DNA of 64,000 nt from Candidatus Nanosynbacter sp. HMT-352 (GCF_022819365.1 NZ_CP089289.1:620001-684000); one strand, 5' to 3'. Shown: positions 34,086-42,491, counted from the stretch's first letter. Notes: generated by a model from the sequence alone, not told the origin. Made by a program: numbers and translations.

Positions 34086-34433
34086 ATGCCAATCATCAAA
34101 TCCGCCATCAAGCGTGCTAAACAAACCCTAAAGCGCCGCGAGCGAAACATCAGCATTAAAAAAGACATTAAGACCGCTGTTAAAGCTTTCTCTGCAGAAC
34201 CAAGCACAAAGACTCTTGCTACAGCACAAAGCGAAATCGACACCGCTGTTAAAAAAGGCTTGATTAAGAAAAACACCGCTGCTCGCCGAAAGAGCGCATT
34301 GAGCAAAATTGCTAAAAAAGCAGGTGTTACATTAGAAGCTACTAAAAAACCAGCCGCAAAGCCAGCAGCTAAGAAAACTGCCGCTAAAAAAGCTCCAGCA
34401 AAGAAGTCAGCTGCTAAAAAAGCTGAAAAATAA
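34086..34433 (+). CDS. rpsT: 30S ribosomal protein S20 with histone H1-like tail
   Basis: 115 aa; ordinary S20 is about 87. The first 85 residues are standard (MPIIKSAIKRAKQTLKRRER, LIKKNTAARRKSALSKIAKK), a three-helix protein contacting 16S rRNA. The last 30 residues are repeats of the PAAKKTAAKKAPAKKSAAKK kind, resembling histone H1 or the tails on some bacterial nucleoid and ribosomal proteins. The tail could add nonspecific nucleic-acid binding. It has its own consensus promoter, Shine-Dalgarno and a strong terminator. Confidence 0.95.
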   Translation: MPIIKSAIKRAKQTLKRRERNISIKKDIKTAVKAFSAEPSTKTLATAQSEIDTAVKKGLIKKNTAARRKSALSKIAKKAGVTLEATKKPAAKPAAKKTAAKKAPAKKSAAKKAEK

Positions 34434-34450
34434 TCTGTAAAGATTACTAG

Positions 34451-34486
34451 AAAATACCCCGGAATTAACTGGGGTATTTTTATTTA
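34451..34486. terminator. Terminator after rpsT, probably bidirectional
   Basis: AAAATACCCC, 10-nt loop, GGGGTATTTT, then TATTT on the plus strand, with an A-rich flank that supplies T residues on the other strand. It serves rpsT and probably the convergent HEAT-repeat gene. Confidence 0.85.
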
Positions 34487-34489
34487 ACA

Positions 34490-35122
34490 TCAGTCGACTA
34501 ATTGACTCGCCAATTTATATACCTGTTTGATTTCTCTGCTCTCTAATTTCCAGCTACTGAGTTCCATTTTGATCAACTCTGGAAATTTTTTGCTAATATC
34601 CCTCAAAGAATTTCCTACCGACTTTCTAACATATTCACTGGAATCTTCTTTTAATGCTGCAATTCGTCTAACAGCTTCACTTGGATTATCCTTGAAATAT
34701 GGTCTACTCGTCCATATTCTTAATCCTTCTATTACTGCTCTCCTTGTATTAGGATTGTTGTTTTTTAACCATTCATCAATTACCGGGAGTGCTTTTTCAT
34801 ATCCTATTTTCTTGCAAAATTCATCAAATGCCTTTGCCAATACTTCCTGAACTCTCCAATTATCATCTTTGGAAACTTCGTCTCTCATAAATGCTAAGAT
34901 ATCATCTTGTTCTGATAAGTATCCAAAAAGAAATACACCATACATCCTTACCTGATATGTATCAGATTTATATGCTAAAAACGCCAAATTCTTAGCGTAT
35001 TCTTTATCATTGGATTTATAATCAGCAAAGGCTCTTTTTTCTTCCTCTTTGAAACCATTTTCTATCAAAGAAAATTCTTTTTCTAAACTTACAATATATT
35101 CTTTTACGCGAATATCATCCAT
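34490..35122 (-). CDS. HEAT-repeat protein, DNA alkylation repair (AlkD-like) candidate
   Basis: 210 aa, all-helical. Repeating helical pairs are visible (YQVRMYGVFLFGYL, WRVQEVLAKAFDEF, PNTRRAVIEGLRIW, SSEYVRKSVGNSLRDISKKF), typical of AlkC/AlkD-type HEAT glycosylases. NPNTRRAVIEGLRIWTSRPYF resembles the AlkD signature region with Trp and Arg, but I cannot confirm a catalytic Asp. AlkD-type enzymes remove alkylated purines. A scaffold HEAT protein is the alternative. Upstream lies AGGGAGG; holA and mutM follow upstream on the same strand, so a repair-linked role is plausible. Confidence 0.7.
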   Translation of the reverse strand: MDDIRVKEYIVSLEKEFSLIENGFKEEEKRAFADYKSNDKEYAKNLAFLAYKSDTYQVRMYGVFLFGYLSEQDDILAFMRDEVSKDDNWRVQEVLAKAFDEFCKKIGYEKALPVIDEWLKNNNPNTRRAVIEGLRIWTSRPYFKDNPSEAVRRIAALKEDSSEYVRKSVGNSLRDISKKFPELIKMELSSWKLESREIKQVYKLASQLVD

Positions 35123-35151
35123 AAAATCCAGTATCCTCCCTATTCCTTAGT

Positions 35152-36054
35152 TTATTTTCCAATTCCAACCAGCGCCGCCTCCACAAGCAGCCACGGATTT
35201 ACAGAAGTTGTTTTCATTTGCAAGTCCGCCCGAAGTAGCGCGTCATTTATCCTCTTCAGTTTTTCCTTATCGACACCTTTTGCTGAAGATGCCAATTTTC
35301 GTAAAACATACGGATTAGCCGAAAAATCCGAAGCCACCAACTTACTGTCGCCGTCAGCCAAAACCAACGCTGTCAAGTTAGTTGCCTGCGAGGCAAGCAA
35401 TCCCATTGTCTGGTAAGCACCATCAACGCCACCTTCCGACTCCAAATAGCTAATTATATCGTGAACCTTATTATAATCACCCGCCAGCGCCGAAATAAAT
35501 AAATCAAACACATTTTCCGTCCTCGCTAGAGGTATGAAGTTGTCAATTAAATCATCCGTCACTTTTTCCGCCAGCGCCAATTGATCCAAAAAATTACTCA
35601 GTCGCAACTGATCAAATCCCAAACGATCGACAATTATCTCTGCTTGACGATTCGTTAATTCACACCCGCGAACTTTCGCCTCCGCCACGCACCACTTTAA
35701 AAGCTGCGGTTTTTGACGATCACTAAGCGGTGAAAATTCCTGAACTTTAGCATTTTTCTGCAGCCACTTATACGTTTTCGTTCGCTTATCAATTTTATCT
35801 TCCACCAAAATAATCGTCCTGTCATCATCAAACTTAATATCTGGAAGTTGCGACCAAACCTCAGAATTTTCGCCTAGTTTTGAAATCAAATACACCGACG
35901 AGTTCATAAACAGCGTCTGCCCAATTGCTATTTCCTGCATTCCAGCCAGCGTCAAATCTTCACCATCGCGTCGCGCCGCTTTTTCGTTGCCGATCAGCTT
36001 AGCAATTGCTTGCCGTTTCTCGAATTCATTTTCGCCGTAAAAAAGGTAAATCAC
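35152..36054 (-). CDS. holA: DNA polymerase III delta subunit
   Basis: About 300 aa. The start is taken as the GTG that forms a GTGA overlap with the mutM stop, with GGAGG 4 nt upstream, giving an N-terminus of (M)IYLFYGENEFEKRQAI, the typical HolA opening. Further landmarks: a short AAA+ fold without a Walker A, VEDKIDKRTKTYKWLQ, LSNFLDQLAL, and the C-terminal MKTTSVNPWLLVEAALVGI. It is the clamp-loader subunit that opens the sliding clamp. Translationally coupled to mutM. Confidence 0.92.
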   Translation of the reverse strand: MIYLFYGENEFEKRQAIAKLIGNEKAARRDGEDLTLAGMQEIAIGQTLFMNSSVYLISKLGENSEVWSQLPDIKFDDDRTIILVEDKIDKRTKTYKWLQKNAKVQEFSPLSDRQKPQLLKWCVAEAKVRGCELTNRQAEIIVDRLGFDQLRLSNFLDQLALAEKVTDDLIDNFIPLARTENVFDLFISALAGDYNKVHDIISYLESEGGVDGAYQTMGLLASQATNLTALVLADGDSKLVASDFSANPYVLRKLASSAKGVDKEKLKRINDALLRADLQMKTTSVNPWLLVEAALVGIGK

Positions 36055-36929
36055 TTCGCCTCCACTTGGCAAACTGGACAAATGTGCGTACCGCGTCCAG
36101 AAACTTTCATCTTTACAATCTCTTGGTCAGGATGTCGATGGCACGGCTGACCTTCCCGACGAAATACATGCGCAAATGATAGATAGTTACCTTTTCTACC
36201 TTCAGCGTCAACATAATTTTTATCCGTCGAGCCTCCCTGATCAATGCTCAATTGCAAAATCTGACGCAGTTCGTTAAACAAATCTTCCAATTGGTTATCA
36301 CTAACATTTCTAACGCGCGTCTGAGGGTGAATTTTCGCAGCCCACAAAGCTTCATCGGCATAAATATTGCCAACCCCTGCAATCACCGACTGATCAAGAA
36401 ACGCTGGCTTTATCATCGAATTTTGCCGACGACGAATTCGCTTAATAAAGTCACCCGCCTCAGTTTTTTTATCGAGTGGTTCCGGACCAACTTTCTGCAT
36501 AAATGGCAAATTTCCTATCTCATCAGTCGGCATCAATTTCATCCAACCAAACTTACGCTGATCATTGAAAAACAGACGCGAACCATCCGTAAAATCAATT
36601 TGCACGCGCGTCGATTTATCCGGCAATTCACCAATCAAACTATCATTCGGATGACCGCCAGCAAAACTATTAGCCCCACGAAAAATCAATTGCCCAGTCA
36701 TCTTAAGATGTATCACCAGCGAATAACGCGTATCAAGATCAATCATCAATACTTTTGCGCGACGTCGCACCGCCGTTACATGCGCACCATATAAAAATTG
36801 CTGAACGTCAGTGGGTGAATTGGGAAAGCTTTTTGGCGAATCAAATACCGTCGCTCGCACAACAGCCTGACCTGGCAGCAAATCCGCCAAACCGCGACGA
36901 ACTGTCTCAACTTCGGGTAGCTCGGGCAT
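36051..36929 (-). CDS. mutM: Formamidopyrimidine-DNA glycosylase
   Basis: 292 aa. It excises 8-oxoguanine and Fapy lesions and nicks DNA by beta/delta-elimination. The N-terminus MPELPEVETVRRGL provides catalytic Pro2 and Glu3; the lysine of VRRRAKVLMIDL and the helix-two-turn-helix SVIAGVGNIYADEALWAAKI are present. The C-terminal zinc finger reads PCHRHP ... GRGTHICPVCQ, so one of the four usual Cys (CxxC) is replaced by His; zinc could still bind through Cys-His-Cys-Cys. It sits 10 bp after the upstream unknown gene. Confidence 0.95.
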   Translation of the reverse strand: MPELPEVETVRRGLADLLPGQAVVRATVFDSPKSFPNSPTDVQQFLYGAHVTAVRRRAKVLMIDLDTRYSLVIHLKMTGQLIFRGANSFAGGHPNDSLIGELPDKSTRVQIDFTDGSRLFFNDQRKFGWMKLMPTDEIGNLPFMQKVGPEPLDKKTEAGDFIKRIRRRQNSMIKPAFLDQSVIAGVGNIYADEALWAAKIHPQTRVRNVSDNQLEDLFNELRQILQLSIDQGGSTDKNYVDAEGRKGNYLSFAHVFRREGQPCHRHPDQEIVKMKVSGRGTHICPVCQVEAK

Positions 36930-36939
36930 TAGGCGAGTC

Positions 36940-37587
36940 CTATAGCTTAAACAAAGCTTCTTCTTGACTTAGGCCAATTCCAGCCGCCATTTTCTTGCCG
37001 TCAGGAATTTGCTTCAAAAACATATCCAAAATCTCGTTCACATTAGCTTGCGCCGAACCTTTAGAGCCGCTACAATCCGACGTCCACAAACTCTTCACAA
37101 CGGAATTATCCTTCAAAGTTTCGAATTTGTAAATTTTACCGCTAGCACAAATCCCCCGCAAATCGTTTTGCTGCTCAGTTAGCGGCGTACCTTCCATCAT
37201 TTTTCGCTTATCAAGCGCATAAACCAGCTCCGTATAAGCCTTGCTATTATTGTCCAATTTTTTCTCTGCAATCGGCTTATCCAAATATCCCTCGTACGTT
37301 GTCATTTCGCGAGATTCTGGCGAAATAGTGATGCTATATGAGCGGAAATTCTCGTTCGCTACAATCGGTCCACGCACTGTCAATCGAACCGCGCTTCCCA
37401 CGTCCGTCGACAACAAAGCAACTTGCCCTACGTTAACATTCTGATCTGTTGTTTGACCTGAATCGTTTTTGCCAAATAATGCTCGACCAATCGCAATAAC
37501 CGCTGCTACCGCCACAACCGTGATAACAATAACCAGCAAAATTGGTACAAATCGAGAAAATGAATTTCGTCGTTGAGTGTATTTCAT
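36940..37587 (-). CDS. Single-pass membrane protein of unknown function, 215 aa
   Basis: MKYTQRRNSFSRFVP precedes a strong membrane helix (ILLVIVITVVAVAAVIAIGR); the remaining roughly 170 residues are outside by the positive-inside rule. The outer domain has three Cys (GICASGKIYKF, SDCSGSK) and a beta-rich pattern (SAVRLTVRGPIVANENFRSY, SITISPESREMTTYEGY). I do not recognise a family; the composition suggests a Patescibacteria-type conserved unknown. TGG-TATAAT ends 6 nt before the ATG, so this leaderless promoter probably drives it together with mutM and holA. Confidence 0.8.
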   Translation of the reverse strand: MKYTQRRNSFSRFVPILLVIVITVVAVAAVIAIGRALFGKNDSGQTTDQNVNVGQVALLSTDVGSAVRLTVRGPIVANENFRSYSITISPESREMTTYEGYLDKPIAEKKLDNNSKAYTELVYALDKRKMMEGTPLTEQQNDLRGICASGKIYKFETLKDNSVVKSLWTSDCSGSKGSAQANVNEILDMFLKQIPDGKKMAAGIGLSQEEALFKL

Positions 37588-37593
37588 GGCGTA

Positions 37594-37602
37594 ATTATAC
37601 CA
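37594..37602 (-). promoter_or_regulatory. Extended -10, leaderless start of the 215-aa gene
   Basis: TGG-TATAAT, 6 nt, ATG at 37587 on the minus strand; no Shine-Dalgarno. Confidence 0.7.
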
Positions 37603-37608
37603 TATTTT

Positions 37609-40146
37609 CTACACTTCACCCCAATTTACGCCCGTACCGACATCTACTTTCAATTTAATTGGCAATTCTGGACAAACGCCTTCCATTTCCGCTTTCATAA
37701 TTTCGCTGACTTTCTGGACGTCTTCAGGTTTGCATTCCACCAAAATCGAATCATGAACTTGTAGAATTGCGTCAGCCAAGCCCGACAATTTGTCCTCCAG
37801 CCGAATCATTGCCAATTTCATCAAATCCGCTTCCGTGCCTTGAATTGGCATATTCATCGCAGCCCTTTCCGCCGAAGATCGCACCATAAAATTGCTCGAT
37901 TTTACATCAGGCGTTGGTCGTCGCCTGCCAAAATACGTTTCAACAAACCCCCGTTCCCGCGCTTGAGTTAGAATTTTATCCAAGTACTGACGAATTGGCT
38001 TTCGCACCTCAAAATAATGATCAATAAACTTTTTCGCCTCTGTAAATGACATTCCCGTAGCCGCCGCCAAACCGTGCGGGCTCATTCCGTAAAGTACACC
38101 AAAATTGATCACTTTTGCTGCTCGACGCTGAGATTTGCTCACTTCGTCAATTGATATTCCGTATGTTTCCGCCGCCGTTTTTGCGTGAATATCAACATCA
38201 CTATTAAAATCTTCAATCAATTTCTCGTCACCCGCCAACACAGCCGCCAGCCTTAGCTCAAATTGTGAATAATCCGCACCGACAAAAACTTTGCCATCAC
38301 TCGGAACAAACGCCTGACGAATTTTCCTGCCCAATTCAGTCCGTACCGGAATATTCTGTAAATTCGGATTCGTGCTACTCAGCCGCCCTGTGCTGGTTAC
38401 ATCCTGATTAAACGTGGTGTGAATTCGCCCATCAGTCGCCATCAATTTTGGTAACGCCTCAATGTATGTGCTGATCAATTTTGTCAATTCTCGATATCGC
38501 TCAATCAACTCGATAATCGGATGTTGTCCGCATAATTTATCCAGCTCTTTTTGACCTGTTGAATATCCAGTTTTTCCCTTTTTTATGCCCGCAGTTGGTA
38601 ATTGTAATTTGGTAAACAAAACCTCAGAAAGTTGCGCTGGACTAGACGCATTAAACTCGTATCCAGCCATGGAATACATTTGTTGTTCAAGCTCACCAAC
38701 TTCCGCCGCCAGCTCATCGCCCATCTGTTTTAATAGAGTATCATCCAACTTCATCCCGCGTTTTTCCATCTGGAATAGCGCCCAAATTACCGGAAAATCA
38801 AACTCGTAAGCCACACGCGCAATTTGCGAATTGTTCGACATGTAAACTTTTTGTTCACGATAAATTTTATGCAAGCGAGCCAATTGATAAGGCGCGGAAT
38901 TGTCGTCAGAAAAATCACCAGACAGCGCATTCAAACTACGATCGCGCTTCAGTGGATCAATCAAAAACGCCGCCTGCTCAACATCCCAAACCTCATGAAA
39001 ACGCACCGCCACGCCATGATTATCCAGCGCGTGATACAACTGCTTAACATCCGCCGCAATCACAATTCCCTGCGCCAATAATTGCCACACAGATTGACTA
39101 ATTTCATCAATTTTTGCCGTCCACACTGACTCAGGATTCGAGCTTATATAAATTACATCAGGCTCCGACGAATCGATATATATTATATTTTCCGCCTCAA
39201 ACATCGACATGTCGGGCAATTTTTCAATTCGTGGAATATCCAACTTCGGTTCTTCTTTTTTCTCATTTTCCGCCGCTTGCATCGTTCGCGGCAATCGTCC
39301 GATTAGCGAATTAAATTCTAACTTCTGCAGAATTTCCGTTACTCGCGCAAAATCACAATCGTTAACATCCGCCACATCCCAGTCCAGTTCAATCGGCGCG
39401 TCCGTCCAAATTTCCGCCACTTGCTTGGTCAAATATGCCGACTCGCGACCATTTTCCAACTTCGTTCGCAAAGCGCCTTTTTGCTCGTCCAGATGCTCAT
39501 AAACTCCGTCCAGAGTCTCATATTCTTGCAATAATTTCACTGCCGTTTTCTCACCAATTCCCGGCACTCCCGGCAAATTATCACTTGAATCGCCCTTCAA
39601 AGCCTTCAGGTCTAAGAATTGTTCTGTCCGAATTCCGTATTTTTCTTCAAAGTGTTCTGCTGTGAATTCCTCGATATTCCTTAAGCCATTTTTCATGGCG
39701 TAAACTTTGGTCATCGGTGATATCAATTGCAATGCGTCCAAATCCGACGTTATCAAGCACGTTTCAATTCCGCGAGATTCCGCTTGCCTGGCAAACGCGC
39801 CCATAATATCGTCCGCCTCGTAATCATCAATTTCATAAAGCGGCCAACCAAACGCATCAAGTAGTTCGTGTAAAATCGGAATTTGCTGATAAAAGTCATC
39901 TGGCGCTGGCTTGCGACCAGCTTTATATTCTGGATACAATTCCCGCCGCTTGCGGATATTCGTGCCTCGTTTATCCCAAGCTACCGCCACATAATCCGGC
40001 TCTAATTTCTTAATCAGCTCAATTGCCAAACTTACAAATCCATACACACCACCAGTCGGAGTTCCGTCAGCCATCGACAATCCCGGCATAGCATAATAAC
40101 CTCGGTAAAACACCGACTTTCCATCAATAACCACTAGACGCTTCAT
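37609..40146 (-). CDS. polA: DNA polymerase I with degenerate proofreading domain
   Basis: 845 aa. The N-terminal 5'-3' exonuclease (YKAGRKPAPDDFY, EADDIMGAFARQ, LKGDSSDNLPGVPGIGEKTA) is intact. The middle domain (about 310-455) is short: IIYIDSSEPDVIYISS stands where the DxE metal motif should be, so 3'-5' proofreading is probably lost, as in Taq polymerase. The polymerase is complete: motif A VGADYSQFELRL, motif B RRAAKVINFGVLYGM, motif C QVHDSILVE. Roles are Okazaki fragment maturation and repair synthesis. A leaderless-type promoter precedes the ATG. Confidence 0.96.
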   Translation of the reverse strand: MKRLVVIDGKSVFYRGYYAMPGLSMADGTPTGGVYGFVSLAIELIKKLEPDYVAVAWDKRGTNIRKRRELYPEYKAGRKPAPDDFYQQIPILHELLDAFGWPLYEIDDYEADDIMGAFARQAESRGIETCLITSDLDALQLISPMTKVYAMKNGLRNIEEFTAEHFEEKYGIRTEQFLDLKALKGDSSDNLPGVPGIGEKTAVKLLQEYETLDGVYEHLDEQKGALRTKLENGRESAYLTKQVAEIWTDAPIELDWDVADVNDCDFARVTEILQKLEFNSLIGRLPRTMQAAENEKKEEPKLDIPRIEKLPDMSMFEAENIIYIDSSEPDVIYISSNPESVWTAKIDEISQSVWQLLAQGIVIAADVKQLYHALDNHGVAVRFHEVWDVEQAAFLIDPLKRDRSLNALSGDFSDDNSAPYQLARLHKIYREQKVYMSNNSQIARVAYEFDFPVIWALFQMEKRGMKLDDTLLKQMGDELAAEVGELEQQMYSMAGYEFNASSPAQLSEVLFTKLQLPTAGIKKGKTGYSTGQKELDKLCGQHPIIELIERYRELTKLISTYIEALPKLMATDGRIHTTFNQDVTSTGRLSSTNPNLQNIPVRTELGRKIRQAFVPSDGKVFVGADYSQFELRLAAVLAGDEKLIEDFNSDVDIHAKTAAETYGISIDEVSKSQRRAAKVINFGVLYGMSPHGLAAATGMSFTEAKKFIDHYFEVRKPIRQYLDKILTQARERGFVETYFGRRRPTPDVKSSNFMVRSSAERAAMNMPIQGTEADLMKLAMIRLEDKLSGLADAILQVHDSILVECKPEDVQKVSEIMKAEMEGVCPELPIKLKVDVGTGVNWGEV

Positions 40147-40152
40147 ACTTCT

Positions 40153-40161
40153 ATTGTAGCA
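40153..40161 (-). promoter_or_regulatory. Extended -10, leaderless start of polA
   Basis: TGC-TACAAT, 6 nt, ATG at 40146 on the minus strand; no Shine-Dalgarno. It overlaps nothing but the stop region of the preceding gene. Confidence 0.65.
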
Positions 40162-40162
40162 T

Positions 40163-40924
40163 TTAAGCGGCTGTCGTTAGACTGTCGTTAGAGAGTTGAG
40201 TTAGAGAGTTGATTATTGACGCTTCGGCAAGTTTTTGTTGTATTCCCCCATAATTATCATAAATCTCCCTAAATATTTTTTCAGCATTGAAAGAATCATT
40301 GCCCTGTTTTTTCAGCCATTTCTCGTATCTCTCATAGATTTCTCTAAGTTCTTTCATAGAACTGTAGGAGTCATTATCGTGTTCCATCCTACGCCTATGA
40401 ATCTCCCACTTTTCCCTTTCGTAATTGAAGAGGTGACAGTATTCACTTGTCTTCTTTATATCTGTCTTATCGCTCGTTATTATATGCAAGATTTCTGCCT
40501 CACCAAAATTATCAAATCCGACAGAAAATTTATAAATCGATCCCCGTAATATAGAAATAGAAGTAGGCACAAAATCAACTATAGAAAGATCATCTATAAA
40601 AACATAATCAAACTTATCTTTATCGTATGGCATCTTATATATCTGATATCGATCTTTCGGATTAGATGACGAAGTGGTAGGATTCTCCCAAATCATCCAT
40701 ACCTGACCAAACTGATCAACAACAGGTTCTTTAACAAATCTTTTCCATGCTTTATTACGATCAAAATTTGATTCTAACTCCTCAACTTGCTCTAATATAT
40801 TACCCCATTGAACTTTTTTACGATATTCTATAAAACGGCGCCAGATACTAAAATCAGAAAGTGGATCCTGAGGTAACTCTCCAGTATGTCCATGAAGTGT
40901 TTCCATAATACTTATCACAAACAT
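40163..40924 (-). CDS. Protein of unknown function, about 250 aa
   Basis: I do not recognise it. No signal peptide or membrane helix once the start is placed near METLHGHTG; the alternative starts are an ATG at 40924, a GTG at 40918 (with GAGAG 7 nt upstream, the best spaced) and the ATG at 40906. The sequence is rich in Tyr, Asp, Lys and Trp (FSIWRRFIEYRKKVQWGNIL, YEKWLKKQGNDSFNAEKIF) with a probable beta-sheet middle (FVPTSISILRGSIYKFSVGF) and a helical C-terminus. It lies 16 bp upstream of polA, its 3' end running into the polA promoter. The start region faces a divergent small ORF. Confidence 0.65.
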   Translation of the reverse strand: MFVISIMETLHGHTGELPQDPLSDFSIWRRFIEYRKKVQWGNILEQVEELESNFDRNKAWKRFVKEPVVDQFGQVWMIWENPTTSSSNPKDRYQIYKMPYDKDKFDYVFIDDLSIVDFVPTSISILRGSIYKFSVGFDNFGEAEILHIITSDKTDIKKTSEYCHLFNYEREKWEIHRRRMEHDNDSYSSMKELREIYERYEKWLKKQGNDSFNAEKIFREIYDNYGGIQQKLAEASIINSLTQLSNDSLTTAA

Positions 40925-40933
40925 ACTCTCTAT

Positions 40934-40962
40934 TTGGAAGAATGTCAACAAATTGTTAAAAT
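40934..40962 (+). promoter_or_regulatory. Promoter for a 31-aa leaderless ORF
   Basis: TTGGAA (40934-40939), 17 bp, TAAAAT (40957-40962) with TGT just before it, then 6 nt and an ATG at 40969. It fits the leaderless pattern. Confidence 0.55.
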
Positions 40963-40968
40963 TAGTAC

Positions 40969-41064
40969 ATGACACAACCATACCCGCCACCCACCTTGTC
41001 CGCCCTGATAGCATATTATGCTACTGACCAGTATCGCAAAGAGCCCAAGCCGGCCACATTATAA
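40969..41064 (+). CDS. Candidate 31-residue small protein
   Basis: Translates as MTQPYPPPTLSALIAYYATD followed by an 11-residue QYRKEPKPATL tail. Proline-rich at the start, with a short hydrophobic middle. No homology recognised. The support is a well-formed promoter (TTGGAA-N17-TAAAAT, TG-extended) ending exactly 6 nt upstream, and G+C-richer codons like those of the next gene. It could equally be the remnant of a longer gene or a chance ORF. Confidence 0.4.
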   Translation: MTQPYPPPTLSALIAYYATDQYRKEPKPATL

Positions 41065-41073
41065 TGCTATAAT
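41060..41073 (+). promoter_or_regulatory. Overlapping -10 boxes before the 209-aa gene
   Basis: Two TATAAT hexamers (41060-41065 and 41068-41073), the second with TGC in front of it. The resulting leader of about 55 nt carries GGGGGG 7-8 nt before the ATG at 41135. Confidence 0.5.
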
Positions 41074-41134
41074 GAAGATATCGCGCGAGCTACTAAAAGA
41101 CAGTGCGGGCCGATAAATCACGGGGGGTAAAAGT

Positions 41135-41764
41135 ATGTTTGAAGGCAAGACATTTGAATACGATCCGGGTTATGATCCGGAACGGCTTGACGGTGGTGGC
41201 GATAACACCGAATCTACACCAGAGCGCAACCGCGAAGTGACACCGCTCATCATTAACGTTGATTGCCCAGAATATAGCGTCACGTACGAAAATCCATATC
41301 GCTACGATGCCAACCCACCCCGCCCGCTTGATACCATAGCCGCTACAATTGAAGCACCAATTCGCCAACATTTTATGGGTCGGAATATACTGCTGCGCGG
41401 TATCCAGTCGGCACACTTTGGCGTAAGCGATCGCCAGCAACTCATCAAGGAAATAGTCGCCAGAGGAGGCGATAGCTTCACGGTGCAATCTGCTAACCCA
41501 ACCTATGACATGCATGCTCGACGATGCGACAACTATAGCGGCGAGGAAATTTTCGCCCTGCTACAGGCGTTTCATACTTACAAACCCAAGTGCGATGAGC
41601 TACCGCTCGCTCCTGTTGATATCTGGCAGGTGTTCAACGGCGAGAGTTACGAAGAAATCGAGTATCTCCATCCCCGGCACAAGATACCTACGCGCGACCG
41701 CTATAAACTGCGGCCCGGCTTCAGCCCTCAGGATGCCCTGCTGGCGATCGTCGTGGTAAATTAA
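41135..41764 (+). CDS. Protein of unknown function, 209 aa, atypical base composition
   Basis: No family recognised. Acidic, soluble; N-terminal disordered (YDPGYDPERLDGGGDN), then Pro/Arg-rich and mixed alpha/beta (NILLRGIQSAHFGVSDRQQL). Four Cys are scattered, in VDCPEY, RRCDNY, YKPKCDEL and none paired closely. The gene is visibly richer in G+C than its neighbours and uses CGC, CGG, CTG and GGC much more often, suggesting recent acquisition. A GGGGGG Shine-Dalgarno precedes the ATG. It lies between a small ORF and a P-loop kinase gene, all in the same direction. Confidence 0.65.
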   Translation: MFEGKTFEYDPGYDPERLDGGGDNTESTPERNREVTPLIINVDCPEYSVTYENPYRYDANPPRPLDTIAATIEAPIRQHFMGRNILLRGIQSAHFGVSDRQQLIKEIVARGGDSFTVQSANPTYDMHARRCDNYSGEEIFALLQAFHTYKPKCDELPLAPVDIWQVFNGESYEEIEYLHPRHKIPTRDRYKLRPGFSPQDALLAIVVVN

Positions 41765-41881
41765 CCATTCTAACCGGGGCCGACTGTTTCATATCAAAGT
41801 CAAGAGCTCCAGAACAAACTACTCGCAGGAATCAACACAACCAACCGGCAGCCACACCTGTTTGCCACCCAGCTGAAGAGC

Positions 41882-41890
41882 TGTTACAAT
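41882..41890 (+). promoter_or_regulatory. Extended -10, leaderless start of the P-loop kinase gene
   Basis: TGT-TACAAT, 7 nt, ATG at 41898; no Shine-Dalgarno. Confidence 0.6.
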
Positions 41891-41897
41891 AATCCCC

Positions 41898-42491
41898 ATG
41901 AGTACAAGCGAGCATAGCTGCAAAATTATCGCCCTTGTCGGTCTGGCCGGTAGCGGTAAAAGTTCGGCTGTCGAATATTTGACAGAAAAAGGATTTCCAA
42001 AAATTTACTTCGGTGGCGTTATTTATAAAGCCATGGATGAGGCTGAAATTGAAAAAACTTGGGACAATCAACAACAATTTCGCGAAGAAATTCGTCGCCG
42101 TGAGGGCAAAGATTTCGTAATCAAACGCGTCATAAAAAACATCCACGATTTAATAAACGCTGGGCAAAATAAAATCGTTTTGGACGGATTATACACTTGG
42201 AGTGAATATAAATTCCTCAAACACGAATTCCCCGGCCAGGTCGTTGTTATTGCCATCGTTACACCAAAATACCTCCGTTATCAACGAATGGCTAAGCGCA
42301 TAGAGCGCCCAATGCAACCACACGAAGTTGATCAGCGCGACTGGTCAGAAATCGAGAATTTGGAAAAAGGTGGACCAATTGCTATTGCTGATTATTTCAT
42401 CATTAACGACGGCAGCCTCGAGCAGTTACACCAAAAAATAGACGCCGCAACTCACGACGCCCATTTTTGTAAATCACCCGAACAGTGTTAA
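41898..42491 (+). CDS. P-loop kinase, dephospho-CoA kinase-like or NMP-kinase-like
   Basis: 197 aa. Walker A is ALVGLAGSGKSSAVEYLTEKG, followed by FPKIYFGGVIYKAMDEA, an LID-like region (RYQRMAKRIERPMQPHEVDQRDW) and ADYFIINDGSLEQLHQKI, where dephospho-CoA kinase has a similar D-x-x-I-x-N-x-G-S/T motif. The ADYxIxNDGSLEQL ending and IVLDGLYTWSEYKFLKHEF favour a kinase acting on a small nucleotide-containing substrate. The precise substrate cannot be assigned. Ends adjacent to the convergent rpoD gene with no gap. Confidence 0.8.
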   Translation: MSTSEHSCKIIALVGLAGSGKSSAVEYLTEKGFPKIYFGGVIYKAMDEAEIEKTWDNQQQFREEIRRREGKDFVIKRVIKNIHDLINAGQNKIVLDGLYTWSEYKFLKHEFPGQVVVIAIVTPKYLRYQRMAKRIERPMQPHEVDQRDWSEIENLEKGGPIAIADYFIINDGSLEQLHQKIDAATHDAHFCKSPEQC

